Source of the DNA: Micropterix aruncella
Lineage: Eukaryota > Arthropoda > Insecta > Lepidoptera > Micropterigidae
Direction: 5' to 3'
DNA: 64,000 nt
NCBI GenBank assembly: GCA_944548615.1
Contig: OX155980.1
Coordinates: forward strand, 43,031,166 to 43,095,165
The notes under the pieces are model-generated. The model saw only the letters and a list, made by a program, of their open reading frames with translations, did not search any database and was not told the origin of the DNA. Positions 48,001 to 59,870 of this stretch are shown piece by piece. The position numbers and the translations under genes were made by a program. Position 1 is the first letter of the stretch, and each line of letters starts with the position of its first letter.

Positions 48001-48290
48001 CAGAACTCACTCAAAACATCCTTTTGTTTAAAATAGATTAAACGCACTGTTATTAGTAGCGCATGTCAACATCTCTCAGAAGTAAATGCGTTTTGGCAGA
48101 TGTTCGTCACTGACCATTTTATGGTCAGTTGAAATGACAAACCGATGTTTTGATTATTTTTATCAACATGTTTAATTACTTCATAAACATATTTTATGCG
48201 GATTTCTAAACATTACAAGTCAATGCGTTTTGAAAATGAGCACCATTTTGATATTCAACTGCGTCGGTGCAAAGTGAAGGAAGAGGCCTA
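45010..48290. repeat. Array unit C (M2, M1, M2, M3, M4, M5)
   Basis: This is the best preserved unit. M2 is at 45010-45500, M1 at 45510-46150, M2 at 46270-46670, M3 at 46670-46985, M4 at 46985-47780, and M5 at 47785-48290 (truncated). The GAGCAAGCGG landmark of M1 lies about 5.29 kb from that of unit B, of which 582 bp is hairpin copy 6, giving a basic period near 4.7 kb. Confidence 0.8.
45799..46041 (+). CDS. Exon-like open frame in module M1 (unit C)
   Basis: An 80-codon frame beginning MATKVCTRYANINVSKYI, homologous to the frame at 40505. As there, GTGAGTAAA follows codon 13 and could be a splice donor. The related but much older copy at 21028 keeps MATKVCT with only synonymous changes and also keeps GTGAGT. 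The family is unknown; coding status unproven. Confidence 0.3.
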   Translation: MATKVCTRYANINVSKYINYILDLHILRAPTQRLTVRNFTVFIEFIERLSLRNFKACEKYSSLCCDFNMHTIALCFCACA

Positions 48291-49473
48291 ATATTGCGTT
48301 TTCAATATGCTCACCATAGCTTTATGCTTTTGCGCATGTGCGTAGTTGATAAAGAGGTCAGACAGTTCCACGCTCTTTTTGCATTGTGTGCGTTGTGGCT
48401 GTTGTACATGGGATACTATGCATTTTAAGCATGTTTTAGGAATATATTACCATTTACAATATCTTAATAATTAGAAGATAGAGACAACTGTCTCTGGCAA
48501 TCGCTTTTTGCTGCCATATGCAAAACCATGATATATTACATGATCTAAATAAATAGTACTGTCTCTGAGAATTAGTTTTTCGCTTCTATATTTTAAAAAA
48601 ATATATTTTTACAATAAGATTCCGAGCGATAGCGGCTTTCCTGAAGTTGTTAGTTTCTTGTAATGTCGACTAATCTATATGAATTGATTCTGGAAATAAA
48701 AAATACTTCAAACGCATCCGGTTTGCACGGGGCGTTACTCAGGCAATACAGCATCCTTCATAATTTTGATTTACTGCACACCTGTCGACAGCGCATGTCT
48801 AGTGGGTGGAAGAAGGGGCTTGCAAGGTCGCTGACCGGCTGGTTCAGACTTGCTCCCTTATGGTTGACAGAGCGGCCATTATTAGAAATCTATCAAATGC
48901 GCATGTCAAGTGGAACTGGGAAGTGGTATTGACCAACTTGGTTATGCCATAATAAATTCTCAGTTTAATTTTCACTTTTATTTTTTAATTTCACTTCTTT
49001 CAAACAGATTTGGAAGCTCAGTAAATCTTAAGCTTCTTTTTGAAATGTTATTTCACCTTATTATTCTTTTAGTTTCAAATATGTGCGCCTTTTTGCAATT
49101 ACTGTATCGATGAGTTGAGATGGTTCGACACTGCTAGGTTATTAATTCGAGACATGCACGAGACGCGGTGCATTTTGAGCATGCTTGCGCTACTAGGAAA
49201 GGAAACAAGCAAATGTTGCCAATCGCTTCCTTTTTAGCGTTACTCAGGAAATACAGCCTCTATCATACATTTGATTTACCGCACACCTGATGACTGCGCA
49301 TGTCTATTTAGTGGGTGGAAGGGTGGCTTGCAACATCGCAGGTCGACTGGGTCCGAATTCCTCCCTTATGGATGGCAGAGCGGCCATTATTGCAAATCTA
49401 TCAAATGCGCATGTCAAATGGAACTAGGATGGGCTGGGTCTAGCGTCATTGACCAACTTGAATATTGTTTCAA
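48290..49473. repeat. Array unit D, partial (M1 end, M2, M3, M4 start)
   Basis: M5 of unit C passes directly into the second half of M1, as after an unequal exchange. M2 follows at about 48590-48960, with an open 89-codon frame from 48663 that keeps the SGLH...YNFDLLHTCRQRMSSGW pattern. M3 is at about 48970-49300 and the start of M4 at 49315-49470. Confidence 0.7.
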
Positions 49474-50080
49474 ATAAGAACTTTATTCTTTAAAAAAGTG
49501 CTTTTTAGCGCGAGAACATTCTTTTTATTAATTATAAATACAGTAGTTAATTAAATATATAAATAGCTTTTTATAACGGCTGTCGCGTTTTTTAATTCTT
49601 TAAATTATTTTTCTTGCTTACTACTACATCTTAGCAATAAATTATTTAACCTACTGTTTACCACTATTAAACCGCTGGAGGACGTAAAATTAAAAACCAA
49701 AAATAATGAGATCCTTGGCTACTTAGGAGATGAGACTAGGTTGTGGGCGGCTGCGACGAGAGGAGGGGTAGAGGGGCAGGTGGAGGGCAGGGGGCTAATT
49801 GGAAAAGGGTGGCAGGGTACGGGTGGAGAGTGAGGGGGGGGGGGGGCTTGAACCTGGTCAACGCCCTATCTTGTATTTATATTTATTCAACGAACAGGGC
49901 TATGCAGTTTGGGCATGATGGCCTCTTCGCCGTTATCACTACCTGGAATGGCGGGCACTCCCGCAGCGATGAACTATCTTTAACAGTACCTATTGCCATT
50001 TGGCAAATAATTAGCTGATGCAGATCTAGAATTTTTGACGTTTATAGTTTAGTATTTGATAAGGATGCGATCACCATAAA
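49474..50080. repeat. Array module M0, copy 2
   Basis: Matches 18930-20075, without most of that copy's middle insertion. It contains a 15-17 base G run near 49835. The presence of M0 at both the left edge and this internal point suggests that a larger block was duplicated. Confidence 0.65.
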
Positions 50081-50745
50081 TATAAGGAGAGGAAAAAGTA
50101 AAGTGGATGTTTGTGGGTTTGGGGAGAGAAGTGGGATTGTGGTGGGAAGGTCAGGTCTGCTCGACCGTCTGTGGTCATTGACCGCCAATGACAAGCTCAA
50201 TAACCATTTTTGGACACTTCATCATTTTTCACGTCATCTATTGTCGCTTTCTCCATTTATTTTAGGATGATATACCGCTACACTAATAATTTGGGAATGG
50301 ATTAGAGGCGACCCTGCTTGATTTTCATTTCGGAGGTTTCCTGAATTTTAGGATATAAGCCTCGAAATCAATAATAGATGCATATTTCACGCGCATCTAG
50401 TTTGCACCGAGCGACACTAACTCGACCCAGCCTCCATAATAAAATTGATTTATTGCATGTCGGAGTCGACAGCGCATGTCGAGTGGGAGCGAATGGGGAT
50501 TGTTATCCCCATTCACTCCCCCACGTTTCCTCGTTAGGAAACGAGGCTTGCAGCGTCCCTGCAAGCCACGCTTGTGTTGACCGCGCTTGGGTCGAGATGA
50601 CCACGCTTGCGCAAGACCCAAACGGTTTCGCGCCGGTCCGGTTTCTGGGATGGCAGAGCGGCCATAGTCAAATCTGTGAAATACATATGGCAAGTGGGAC
50701 GAGAAAGTCTTTAAAAAATAGTCGTGGAATCTTTAAAAAATAATA
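50081..50745. repeat. Diverged M2-like module with hairpin cluster
   Basis: The part from about 50330 (CTGAATTTTAGGATATAAGC, CATCTAGTTTGCACCGAGCG) aligns with M2. Between GCGCATGTCGAGTGGGA and GCTTGCAGCGTCC there is extra sequence made of adjacent hairpins (50483-50566), followed by CCACGCTTG repeats. It ends before the LINE 3' end at about 50750. Confidence 0.6.
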
Positions 50746-50749
50746 TTTC

Positions 50750-51113
50750 TGCATAACTTTACTATTATACTATATAATATGATATACGATATTAAACAAA
50801 TTGTAATATATTGTAATATAATGCAAAAGAATAATACTATAATATATCTAGATCGTTATATTTATATATTTGTGTATGCATGTATATGTATGTGTGTATG
50901 TGTATATGTATCTATATGAATACCTACGTCAATTAGGCTTCTCCACCTAAGTCAGAAAATAAGTGGTATGCCTAGATACAGGCTATATTCGGCCTAGTTG
51001 GGTATGCTCTGAGCATGGTCATGTGAATGTGGGCCGTTGTTTCTTTGCACCATTACTTGGTATGACCATTTTTATGTGTTTTATCATTATGTTTGAAATA
51101 AATAAATAAACAA
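50750..51113 (+). mobile_element. 3' end of a CR1-like LINE
   Basis: Shares CTTCTCCACC.AAGTC, GCCTAGATACAGGCTATA and the final AAATAAATAAATAAAC tail with 29812-30060. Here the variable region is a mixed ATGTATGTGTGTATGT repeat and not a long TA tract. No coding portion is present, so this is a strongly 5'-truncated insertion. Confidence 0.65.
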
Positions 51114-53960
51114 ATATTTTAAAAAATATATTTTTGCCATGAGATACCGAGCGATAGCGACTTTTGTTCTTGTAGTTGTTAGATTTATGTAATCGCGACA
51201 GATTTCACACGCATCCGGTTTGCACCGGGCGTTACTCAGGCAATACAGCGTCCATCATAATTTTGATTTACTGCACACCTGTCGACAGCTATGTACATGT
51301 CTAGTGGGTGGAAGATAGGGCTTTCAGGGTCGCTGACCGGCTGGTTCAACTTGCTCTCTTATGGGTGGCAGAGCGGCCGTTATTAGAAATCTATCAAATG
51401 CGCATGTCAAGTGGAACTGGGAAGGGTTATTGACCAACTTGGTTATGCCATAATAATTTGTCAGATTTTTTTTCATCTGGTTATCCAAACAGATTTGGAA
51501 GCCCAGTGAATCTTTAGCGTCTTTTTTAAATGTTATTGCACTTCATTATCCTTTTAGTTGTAAATATGTGCGCATTTTTACAGTTAGCGTTACTCAGGAA
51601 ATAAAGCCTCTATTTGTTTTACCGCACAGCTGTCGACAGCGCATGTCTAGTGGGTGGAAGGGTGGCTTGCAGCTTTGCAGGTCGACTAAGTCAGACTTCC
51701 TCCCTTATGGATGGTAGAGCGGCCATTATTGCATGTCTATCAAATGCGCATGTCAAATGAAACTGGGATGGGTTGGGTCTAACGCCATCGACCAATTTGG
51801 ATACGCAATAATAAATCGTTAGGTATTTTCCCACCTTGTTATACAAACAGTTTGGCAACACTGTTTTGGAAATTTTCGTTATCATTTTAGTTGTAAAGAT
51901 TTGTGATTTCTTGCTATTACTGCGTGAAATGTTGAGGGGGTACGTCACTTCAAGGTTATTGATTTGAGACATGCACGAGACGAGGAGTTATTGATTTGGG
52001 TTATTGATTTGAGACATACATTGGAGAATACTTGCGCTCGTGGAAAAGGAAGGAAGCGGTTGGCAACTCTACGTTAACGTCATCATGAAGTTCCCTTCAT
52101 ACCTGTTGCTTGTTTGGGAGGGTTGGGCGGTCTAGGGGGGCGAAATGAATATCGACGCGATCGATCAGGGGTTTGAAATTAGGTGATAGCGTTGCGAAAA
52201 TGTAAAGTTTCCGTTACATTTTCACCTGTATAGATGCATTCTAAACATGCGCATTGAGCGGTAGATGGAGAAGTCAAGCAACACTTTTGTACATGTTGCG
52301 CATGGGACGCGATAAATTTTGAGTTCCAACGTCCTGAAAGCAGTTTGAAACAATTTAAAAAAATGTTTTTATTACTAAGTCTCTGAAATTTAATGTATAA
52401 AAATGTGAAAATAAATGTCCCCTTAATAATACCACAGCAACATCCAATTTAATATTTTACATGACCTAACTATGTTTCTTAATTTATTGGTTTGGATTTC
52501 CTACAATTTTTTAAATTTCTATTCGAAATCAATAAAATTTTACGCCCATCTGTTTTGCACAATGCAAAAACAGTAAAAACATCCTTTATTTTAAAATATA
52601 TTAAACGCACTGTTATTAGTAGCGAATGTCAGCATCTCTCCGGAAAGGGAATGGGTTTTTGCAGATGTTCGTCACAGACCTTCTTATGATCAGCCGAAAT
52701 GAGAAACCGAAGATTCGATTATTTTTATCAAAATGTTTTATTACCTCATAAACATATTTTATTCGGCTTTCTAAACATTACAAATCAATGCGTTTTGAAC
52801 ATGAGCACCATTTTAATATTCATCTGCGTCTGTGCAAAGTGAAGGAGGAGGCCAAATAGGTACCCGATACTGAAAGAATATTGATTCATGTTGTGCCATC
52901 TTATTGCGCGGGAAACATGGTACATTTTGAGTACGCGTACGCCCCAAGTGGAAGCAGTTGGCAACTCGTGATTATTTATATGATGATCAGTGCTCGTGAT
53001 ATGGACGCCATGTTGACGTATTATTGCCGTGCCCCGCAGTAGGTGTAGGTTGAGGTACGGTGGGGATGTCTGTTCCAAGGACTCATTTCTACTTCCTATC
53101 TCCAGCTGCATGTTTACATAATAAAGTGATCTAAATGACTTTGATTTCGTTTAAACGCTCACTGTGGGCGTCACGTAAAAAGTCTTTTGCGCGGCTATCA
53201 CCTAAACTAGCATCCAGTCGGCCTGAAAATATACAGGTCGGCTGGTAAATATAAGCCATAGCGACAAATGTCAAAGAAAAAGAAAATTAAAACGAACACA
53301 GACTTCATAAAAAGTAGATATTGAGAGTTTTTTGTTTACATGACATTTTTCTACATAAAAAACAGAGAATAAAATAATAGTCAACTTCCTTTACATTCGT
53401 CCTGTAAATATACATGATGACCGGAAAATTAGCAACAAACGGCAAAGAAAAATAAAATAACTAAAAACACTGAACTCTTTAAAAACATTGCTTATTAAGA
53501 GATTGTTATTTAAATTTGACTGTTCTACATAAAAAAAAAAAATATTTAACTTTATTGACTTCAGGCCTTTCTTATAGTAGAAAGCATTTTTTTTTTCAAT
53601 ATCAGATATTATTTTTTTATTTTGTAATAAAGGCTAGCATCAGAAAGAGTTGTACGTGATTCAACTCAGTTTTTCGTAACTAATAATCGTCTGTAACAAA
53701 GAATCTTGTAATATCTAAAACATTTTTAACAAAAAAAGTAGTTTTTTCCATTTTCTTGTTTTTTTAAGAGTTTAGAGTAATCCCTTGCTATGGGTCATTT
53801 TTCCCTAATCTTCCTGTATGTATTTGTAATATGTAAACAGATCTATTCTTAGTTATGTAACTAATAGATACAGGAAGTAAAATATATAATAAGGATAGGA
53901 TGTGTCCAGACATGGACGATTTTAAAGGTTTTTGAGACTTTTAAAGCTTATCGTAAATAA
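51114..53960. repeat. Array unit E (M2, M3 fragment, M4, M5)
   Basis: M2 is at 51116-51480, without the ATGAATTTTATGAAGTGATG segment. An M3 fragment follows at about 51480-51640, M4 at 51640-52420 with small local duplications (ATTGATTTGAGACAT repeated near 51957 and 52003), and M5 at 52430-53960. It is more diverged than units B and C. Confidence 0.7.
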
Positions 53961-53969
53961 AGTTAATGT

Positions 53970-56290
53970 ATAACGTGAATATAGTTCATAGAAAAATAGT
54001 AGTTTCAATCAAAGGTGTATATTTTTTTACTTTGGTTCCAATTTCAATACATTAGATCGAGCGGCATCTTTTAGCTCACATACGTTTCTAAATCTCAAAG
54101 TAGAGTCTGTTTCGTTCGGAATCAGTTAGTGGCACCCTTTTGAAATACCGTGGACCGGATTATCAAATAGTAATTTTACCAAATTTCACTTATTCCAAGG
54201 CTCCTATTTCAAGCAATGCCAATTTTTCGTATATTTTTTTGCAATATTGTCTAAGAATTAATCTGTCGAAGGATGAATTCTTAAATTTGATGTTTAGCTA
54301 AAATTATTAAAAAATGCCTGTAGTTACAAATGTCCACTAAATTGCAGAAATAACAGCCTCACAGAAATCGGTTCAATAGCGTAGGCTCAATGCCTAGTTT
54401 CATAAATGCTGACAGACTGGGTGACAGAGCGACATTTTCAAATACTAATATATTCGTTTCCTGGGACCTTAATGTACGTAATTCCAAAGCAACCTCTAAT
54501 TCGTAATTTTACATGACCTACATATATTTCACATTATTTGGTTTGATTTTCGTGGATTTATCTGTTTTATCTGATCATCTGTTTTGCACAATGCAGAACT
54601 TATTCAATACATCATCTATTGTAAAATTGATTAAGCGAAATCTTGTTGGTAGCGCATGTCAGCATCTCTCAGGGAAGGGATGGGTTTTGGCAGCTGTTCG
54701 TCACTGACCTTCTTATGATCAGCCAATACGACAAACCGATGTTTCGATTATTTTTATCAACATGTTTTATTACGTCCTTTCCAATACAACATGTTTTCAC
54801 ATTATTTACTTACTTCTGATTGCTAGTGTAAAAATAAAGTACTATTTAACAGCTGGGAGTCCGAATATGCTATTATTTAGGAATAAAATCACCAGTAACA
54901 TTATCAATATATCTTAAATACCTACATAATCATTTTTATTGGTAGCAATGATCAGCCGAAACGACAAACCGAAGTTGCGATTATTTTTGCGAACATTGCG
55001 ACGTTTCATTTCCGAGCCCGCAGAGGGGTTAGGTGGAGGTAGGGTGGGGATGCCTGGTCCATCGACACATTCCTACATCGCATCTCCAATTGCATGGTAA
55101 CATTATAAAGTTCCGAAATGAGTCAGATTTCGACATGCGTTTGATACGACAGGCTGTAGGCGTCTCCAAAGAAAGTCTTTTGCACGGTTATCACCGAAAT
55201 TAGCATCCATTCTTGTAAATATACAGGTTGTTTTGTAAATATGAGCCATATCGACAAACGTTAAAGAAAAATAAAATTGAAAAGAACACGGACTTCGTTA
55301 AAAAAATAGATATTAGGAGTTTATTGTTTAGATGAGATTTTTCTACATAAAAAACAGAGTTTAAGTTGATATTCAATTTGTTTAGTTTAGGCCTTTGTTA
55401 TACCTAGTGGAGAGCATTTTATGTTCCACTTTTAGGTATTCGCCACTTTTTTTCTCAGTATTAAAGGCCAGTATCAAAACTAGTTGTACATGATTCAACT
55501 TATTTTTTAGTGAAGAATTATCACCTGTAAAATAAAGTAATATTCAAAACATTTTTACCAAAAAATATAGTATTTCTTTATCTATTTTCTTCTTTTGTTA
55601 CGGGTTCAGAGTAAGACCTTGCTATGGATTATTTTCTCCCAATCTTCTTGTATGGATTTGTAATTTGTTAACGTATCTACTCTTAGTAATGTAACTAATA
55701 CATAGATACGGTAAGTAAAATATATAATTAAGATAGGATCTGCCCAGACATGGCCAATTTGTTTTAAGTTGACGTGAATAGAGTAAAATGAATATATTTC
55801 TTAAAAAAATAGTAGTGTCAATCAAAAGTGTATTTTTTTACTTTATTACAATTTCAATACATTAGGTCAATCGGCATCTTTTAGCTCACATACGTTTCTT
55901 AATCTCTAAATAGAGTCTGTCTACAACCAGTTTATTAAATCATAATTTCTCGAAAACTTTAGTTGTGCAACAAAGGGTCCAATTCTAAGCAATAGCAGTT
56001 TTTTTGTTTTTTGCTTTTTGCAATTTCGCCAAGAAATAATATAGTACAGTATTATAACACAAACGCGTGTTTTTATATAACAGATTTTTCAATAACTTTC
56101 TGTATTTTGCATAAAGTTATTTTTATTTCGATGAAGAAATCATCAAATGAACAATATGAACAAATCAATCAACAATTAGAACAAATCATCGCCATATTAT
56201 TATTATTTCTTAGTACTGGCTATGGCCTAGTTAGGCAGATTCTGTAATGCATTTTTGTATTTAAATGAAATTTCTTTTAACAAGAAATTT
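53970..56290. repeat. Array right edge (M6, diverged M5, M6)
   Basis: M6 from about 53970 is cut near 54260. A strongly diverged M5 spans 54300-55770, and an M6 spans 55780-56290 with the ATGAACAATATGAACAAATC repeat. Similarity to other copies falls toward the right, as on the left edge. No module was found after 56290. Confidence 0.65.
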
Positions 56291-56749
56291 ATTATTATTA
56301 TTACTAATTAAATCGTTTAACGCGTATGTTTGCTATGGCTACTCAAAATAGACCAGCAATAGAACGATTGAGAAATATGCCGATTATTCATATTGATCTT
56401 GAATGTTTTTAGGAAACGCCCTTATTATCGAACGCGGAAACTCTTACTCTACATAATATGTGAAAAAGCAACTCGGATACACTGCACGTGATTTATATTT
56501 TATATCGTTTTAAATCTTCTTTACTTTCCTTACAATCAACTTTAAAACTGATATCCCAAACTGATATTCATGGGAAGTATTGGGTCAAAAAAAATATTAG
56601 CAAAGAAATCTTATATTGATTTTTTTATCAGCGAACTAATGTTAAAGCACCCTAACAGAGACTAAACTGTCGATATCCTCTCGAAAAAAATCTCTCCTCA
56701 AGATTCATAATAATAGAGTGTTAAGAGTATGTTATTTTTGTCCATACAG
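56291..56749 (+). other. Intron end before the SH3 exon
   Basis: AT-rich sequence without array modules, ending in TTTTTGTCCATACAG, a good 3' splice site, at 56749. It is inferred to be the last part of a large intron. Confidence 0.55.
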
Positions 56750-56908
56750 ATCATTCGCGTCATATCTCAGAATGGACAGCCAGGCCAACTGGAGGTAAGC
56801 GTGGGTAGAACTCAGGAAGATGACGAACAACTGGATGGATGGTGGTGGGGGGAGCTAGATGGTCGAGAAGGGGCTTTTCCATCGCTGGTGGTTGAAGAAT
56901 GCGACGAG
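56750..56908 (+). CDS. nwk: Exon: C-terminal part of SH3 domain, FCHSD/Nervous wreck-like protein
   Basis: The exon has 53 codons, phase 0 at both ends, acceptor CATACAG and donor GAG|GTTTGT. It reads [15 protein letters not shown], then a short acidic loop, then [20 protein letters not shown] and EECDE. The WWWGEL...G..GAFPS pattern is the second half of an SH3 domain, and FPS-L-V-V-E-E is how the second SH3 of FCHSD proteins (fly Nervous wreck) ends. That family couples membrane-bending F-BAR domains to actin assembly at synapses. The first half of the SH3 and the F-BAR region must be upstream and were not found. Another SH3 protein remains possible. Confidence 0.72.
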
Positions 56909-57555
56909 GTTTGTAGCCACTTATTTTAAATCATGCATCATAGCTATAGCTGCAAATAAACAAGAACACGCCTTTGTGATGTATCGTTCGCCAGTGCATG
57001 GTGAATGTATGTATAACCCAAGAATGTGAGAGAGTTTGTGATGTACATAGGCGGATCAAATATCAACCGAAATTTCCTGTGATTAGCAAACTTTTTTGGC
57101 AGGGACGAGACTTTCAGTGTTAATAGAGCGGAGAACGGGACCCTCAACCGTTACTGCAGCGTTATTTCAAATGCAGAGTCATTGTTTAGTTTCTTTCACG
57201 AGGGGTGAGAGAGTGGTTTAGTTTCGGGTTGAAAGAAACTCGACGCAGATAGTATAGCCAAATGAAATTCGGTGCAGATCGTACAGTCAGGACAATTATG
57301 CAAATGCTTCCAATACGGAAACTAAATTTTGGAACAAAGAATTTCGTGGAGGATGAGGATTTGTGCAAAGGAGGAGCCATACACTTTACCGCGACAAGTA
57401 CCACTTAAGTAAACATGTGGCAAAAATAGGTGCATTTCAGAAAATTTCTGAATGGCGTTGCTCCTTTTTATAATGTCCTTCCGTACACCATAGTCGAAAA
57501 CAGCAAAAAAATGCTCTCGACTTGTCTTTATCTCGTGGTGTTCTATTATTAATGG
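56909..57555 (+). other. nwk: Intron of the nwk-like gene, left part
   Basis: Intron from donor GTTTGT. No repeat or coding segment recognised before the tail of the antisense LINE. Confidence 0.55.
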
Positions 57556-59870
57556 TGTTATTTATTTATTTTATTTATTTTTTAAGGAAAACCAACAGCC
57601 ATATAAAATATTAAATAACAACTTAAATAATAAATGATAGCCAATAACAGGTTCTCACATATAGAAACAGTTTAGAGAATATGGAATTGCCAGCGAAAAC
57701 GCTTGGCAGGGTCCGGTACTATAAATTTAAAAAACGCAAATAAAAATTAAACAAAAGGGACAAGAAGGCAAAAAAACAATATCGAGAAATCGAATACAAA
57801 AAAATAATAACAATAAAGAAAAGCAGAAGAGTAGGTACTAAAAGAAATTGTTGCTGAGGATACGTCTCGCTGATACAACACTAGTGCTAAATAGATCGAT
57901 ATCAACGTCGCCGCAAATCAGTTTATTGAGGTTGTTACTCGCACGCCACATATAGGTGTTTTGCATGTAATTAGATGTAACAACAGGTAGCCGAATTGGG
58001 ATGGTGTGTCTCGTGGATTTTACCGGGGCATTAAAAGATAGGTATGATAAAAGTTCGGTACAATCTAAAGAACCTTGGGCAATTTTTTGCAAAAAAGTGA
58101 GGTCACCGATTTCTCGCCGTTTTGCTAGTGGAAGCAGGTGGTGTTTTTTACATAATTTGACATAGTCGTCTGAACTGTATTTGTCTTTGGTACGGAAACA
58201 TAAGTATTTAAGGAACTTCCTTTGGATGCCCTCGATGCGATTGGAGTATTTAAAGTACATAGGGTTCCATATTTGAGATGCATATTCCAGGTTGCTACGT
58301 ACCAGAGTACAGTAAAGAATTTTAAGAGTTTTAATGGATTTGAAATCTTTGGTACTGCGCATAACGAATCCAAGAGCTCTGGAAGCCTTTTTAACTATTT
58401 TGTCTACATGAGTGTCGAAGAGCAGCTTGGAGTCGTGGTACACACCGAGGTCACGAATGATAGAGTCCCTTTGTAACTTGGTACCTTTTAGGACATAGTC
58501 GTGTAATACAATATTTCGCTTTCGAGTAAAAGTGACCACACTACATTTGGATGGATTTAAATCTAAGTGGTTCCGGGTACAATAGCGCTCGAGGCGTTCA
58601 AGGTCGGCTTGAAGTAGTAGAGTGTCGGCAGGAGATAGAATCGTCTTGAAAATCTTCATATCATCGGCGAAGCTAAGAAGGTGAGAATAACGGAAACACC
58701 TGTCAATATCGTTGATAAAAATGATAAAAAGCAAAGGACCTAGTAAAGATCCTTGAGGAACACCACTTGGGATGGGGACCCAACTGGATGTGTAATTATT
58801 AATAACTACAGCCTGCGAGCGATTATGGATATAAGACGCAAACCATCTGAGAAGATTGCCACAGATGCCAGTCTTCTCCAATTTGCTTAAAAGTAAGCTG
58901 TGCTGAATCCGATCAAAGGCCTTGCTATAGTCAGTATAGACCACGTCAACTTGGTGACCTTTATTCATGGCATCTGTAAGAGCTGTATTTAGAAGGACAA
59001 GATTAGAAACTGTCGATCGACCTTTCAGGAAGCCATGTTGAGTAGTATTAAACGACTGTTTGAGCGCAAAATATACTTGATCATATATAATTTTTTCGAA
59101 GACTTTTGACACTATACACAGTTTGGAAATGGGGCGATAATTATCAATGTTATGTTTAGGACCTTTTTTATGCACAGGCGTAATAAAAGCATTTTTCCAG
59201 ATAATTGGAACGATCCCATCATCTAAAGATCTCCGAAAGATTAATGAAATAGGGATAGCGATTGTTTTAGCGCAGCCTATGAGAAAGACAGCTGGTAGGT
59301 TGTCAGGCCCAGCGGACTTAGACGGGTCCAATTTTAAAAGTAACTGTTCTACTTCGCTGACGTCAACATACACTTTAGATATATAAGTGGCAGATGTGTC
59401 GGTAGGCGAGAAACCACCGGTATCATCTTGTGCAACAACAGTACTAGAGAGAAAATTATTTAAAAAGAAATCAGAGAAGGCATTACAAATCAGCTCGCCT
59501 GTGGTAAATATACTGGTCCCTAAGGACATGCTATTAGGCATTGAGTTGGATTTGGTTTTGCCTTTAAGATAAGACCAAAACTTTTTGGGGTTACTTGTAA
59601 TAGAGTTTTCGACGGAGGAAATGTATCTAGCGTGGCATTTCTCTTCCAGGTCCCTAACACGGCCCCGCAGGTATTTGAATGCCTCTTCGTCAGCTTTGTT
59701 ACCATACATTCTGAATTTTTTTAAATATTTATGTTTTTCTTTAATACATTTCTTAAGGCCAGGGGAGTACCAAGGAGGGAAATAGTCGGAGGTAATAACT
59801 TTAGATGGAAAAAAAGTGTTAAAAAAGAACGTATCGACGAGGATTAACAGGTGCAGCAATTCATGTCCAA
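57556..59870 (-). mobile_element. Jockey-like LINE, 5' truncated, antisense in the nwk-like intron
   Basis: On the minus strand: RT frame, about 280 bp of 3' untranslated sequence, and a TAAATAAATAA-type tail near 57559-57590. The frame fades at about 59860 before any endonuclease domain, so the copy is 5' truncated. The element lies between exons at 56750-56908 and 60412-60754, transcribed opposite to them. Confidence 0.85.
57838..59859 (-). CDS. Jockey-like reverse transcriptase, open 673-codon frame
   Basis: An uninterrupted frame to TAG at 57838-57840. The apparent start (59859) is a TTG inside truncated sequence. Motifs with rough residue positions: a pre-RT helix region with PPWYSPGLKKCIKEKHK near 28-44; WKNAFITPVHKKG near 221-233; NYRPISKL near 240; GFLKGRSTVSNL near 276-287; DYSKAFD at 310-316 with the first catalytic Asp; SGVPQGSLLGPLLF near 365-378; FADDMK at 397-402 with the catalytic Asp pair; and a thumb with YCTLVRSNLEYASQIWNP. 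The endonuclease is absent. No RNase H follows, as in jockey. Coding capacity appears intact for RT, but the copy cannot be autonomous. Confidence 0.9.
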   Translation of the reverse strand: MLHLLILVDTFFFNTFFPSKVITSDYFPPWYSPGLKKCIKEKHKYLKKFRMYGNKADEEAFKYLRGRVRDLEEKCHARYISSVENSITSNPKKFWSYLKGKTKSNSMPNSMSLGTSIFTTGELICNAFSDFFLNNFLSSTVVAQDDTGGFSPTDTSATYISKVYVDVSEVEQLLLKLDPSKSAGPDNLPAVFLIGCAKTIAIPISLIFRRSLDDGIVPIIWKNAFITPVHKKGPKHNIDNYRPISKLCIVSKVFEKIIYDQVYFALKQSFNTTQHGFLKGRSTVSNLVLLNTALTDAMNKGHQVDVVYTDYSKAFDRIQHSLLLSKLEKTGICGNLLRWFASYIHNRSQAVVINNYTSSWVPIPSGVPQGSLLGPLLFIIFINDIDRCFRYSHLLSFADDMKIFKTILSPADTLLLQADLERLERYCTRNHLDLNPSKCSVVTFTRKRNIVLHDYVLKGTKLQRDSIIRDLGVYHDSKLLFDTHVDKIVKKASRALGFVMRSTKDFKSIKTLKILYCTLVRSNLEYASQIWNPMYFKYSNRIEGIQRKFLKYLCFRTKDKYSSDDYVKLCKKHHLLPLAKRREIGDLTFLQKIAQGSLDCTELLSYLSFNAPVKSTRHTIPIRLPVVTSNYMQNTYMWRASNNLNKLICGDVDIDLFSTSVVSARRILSNNFF

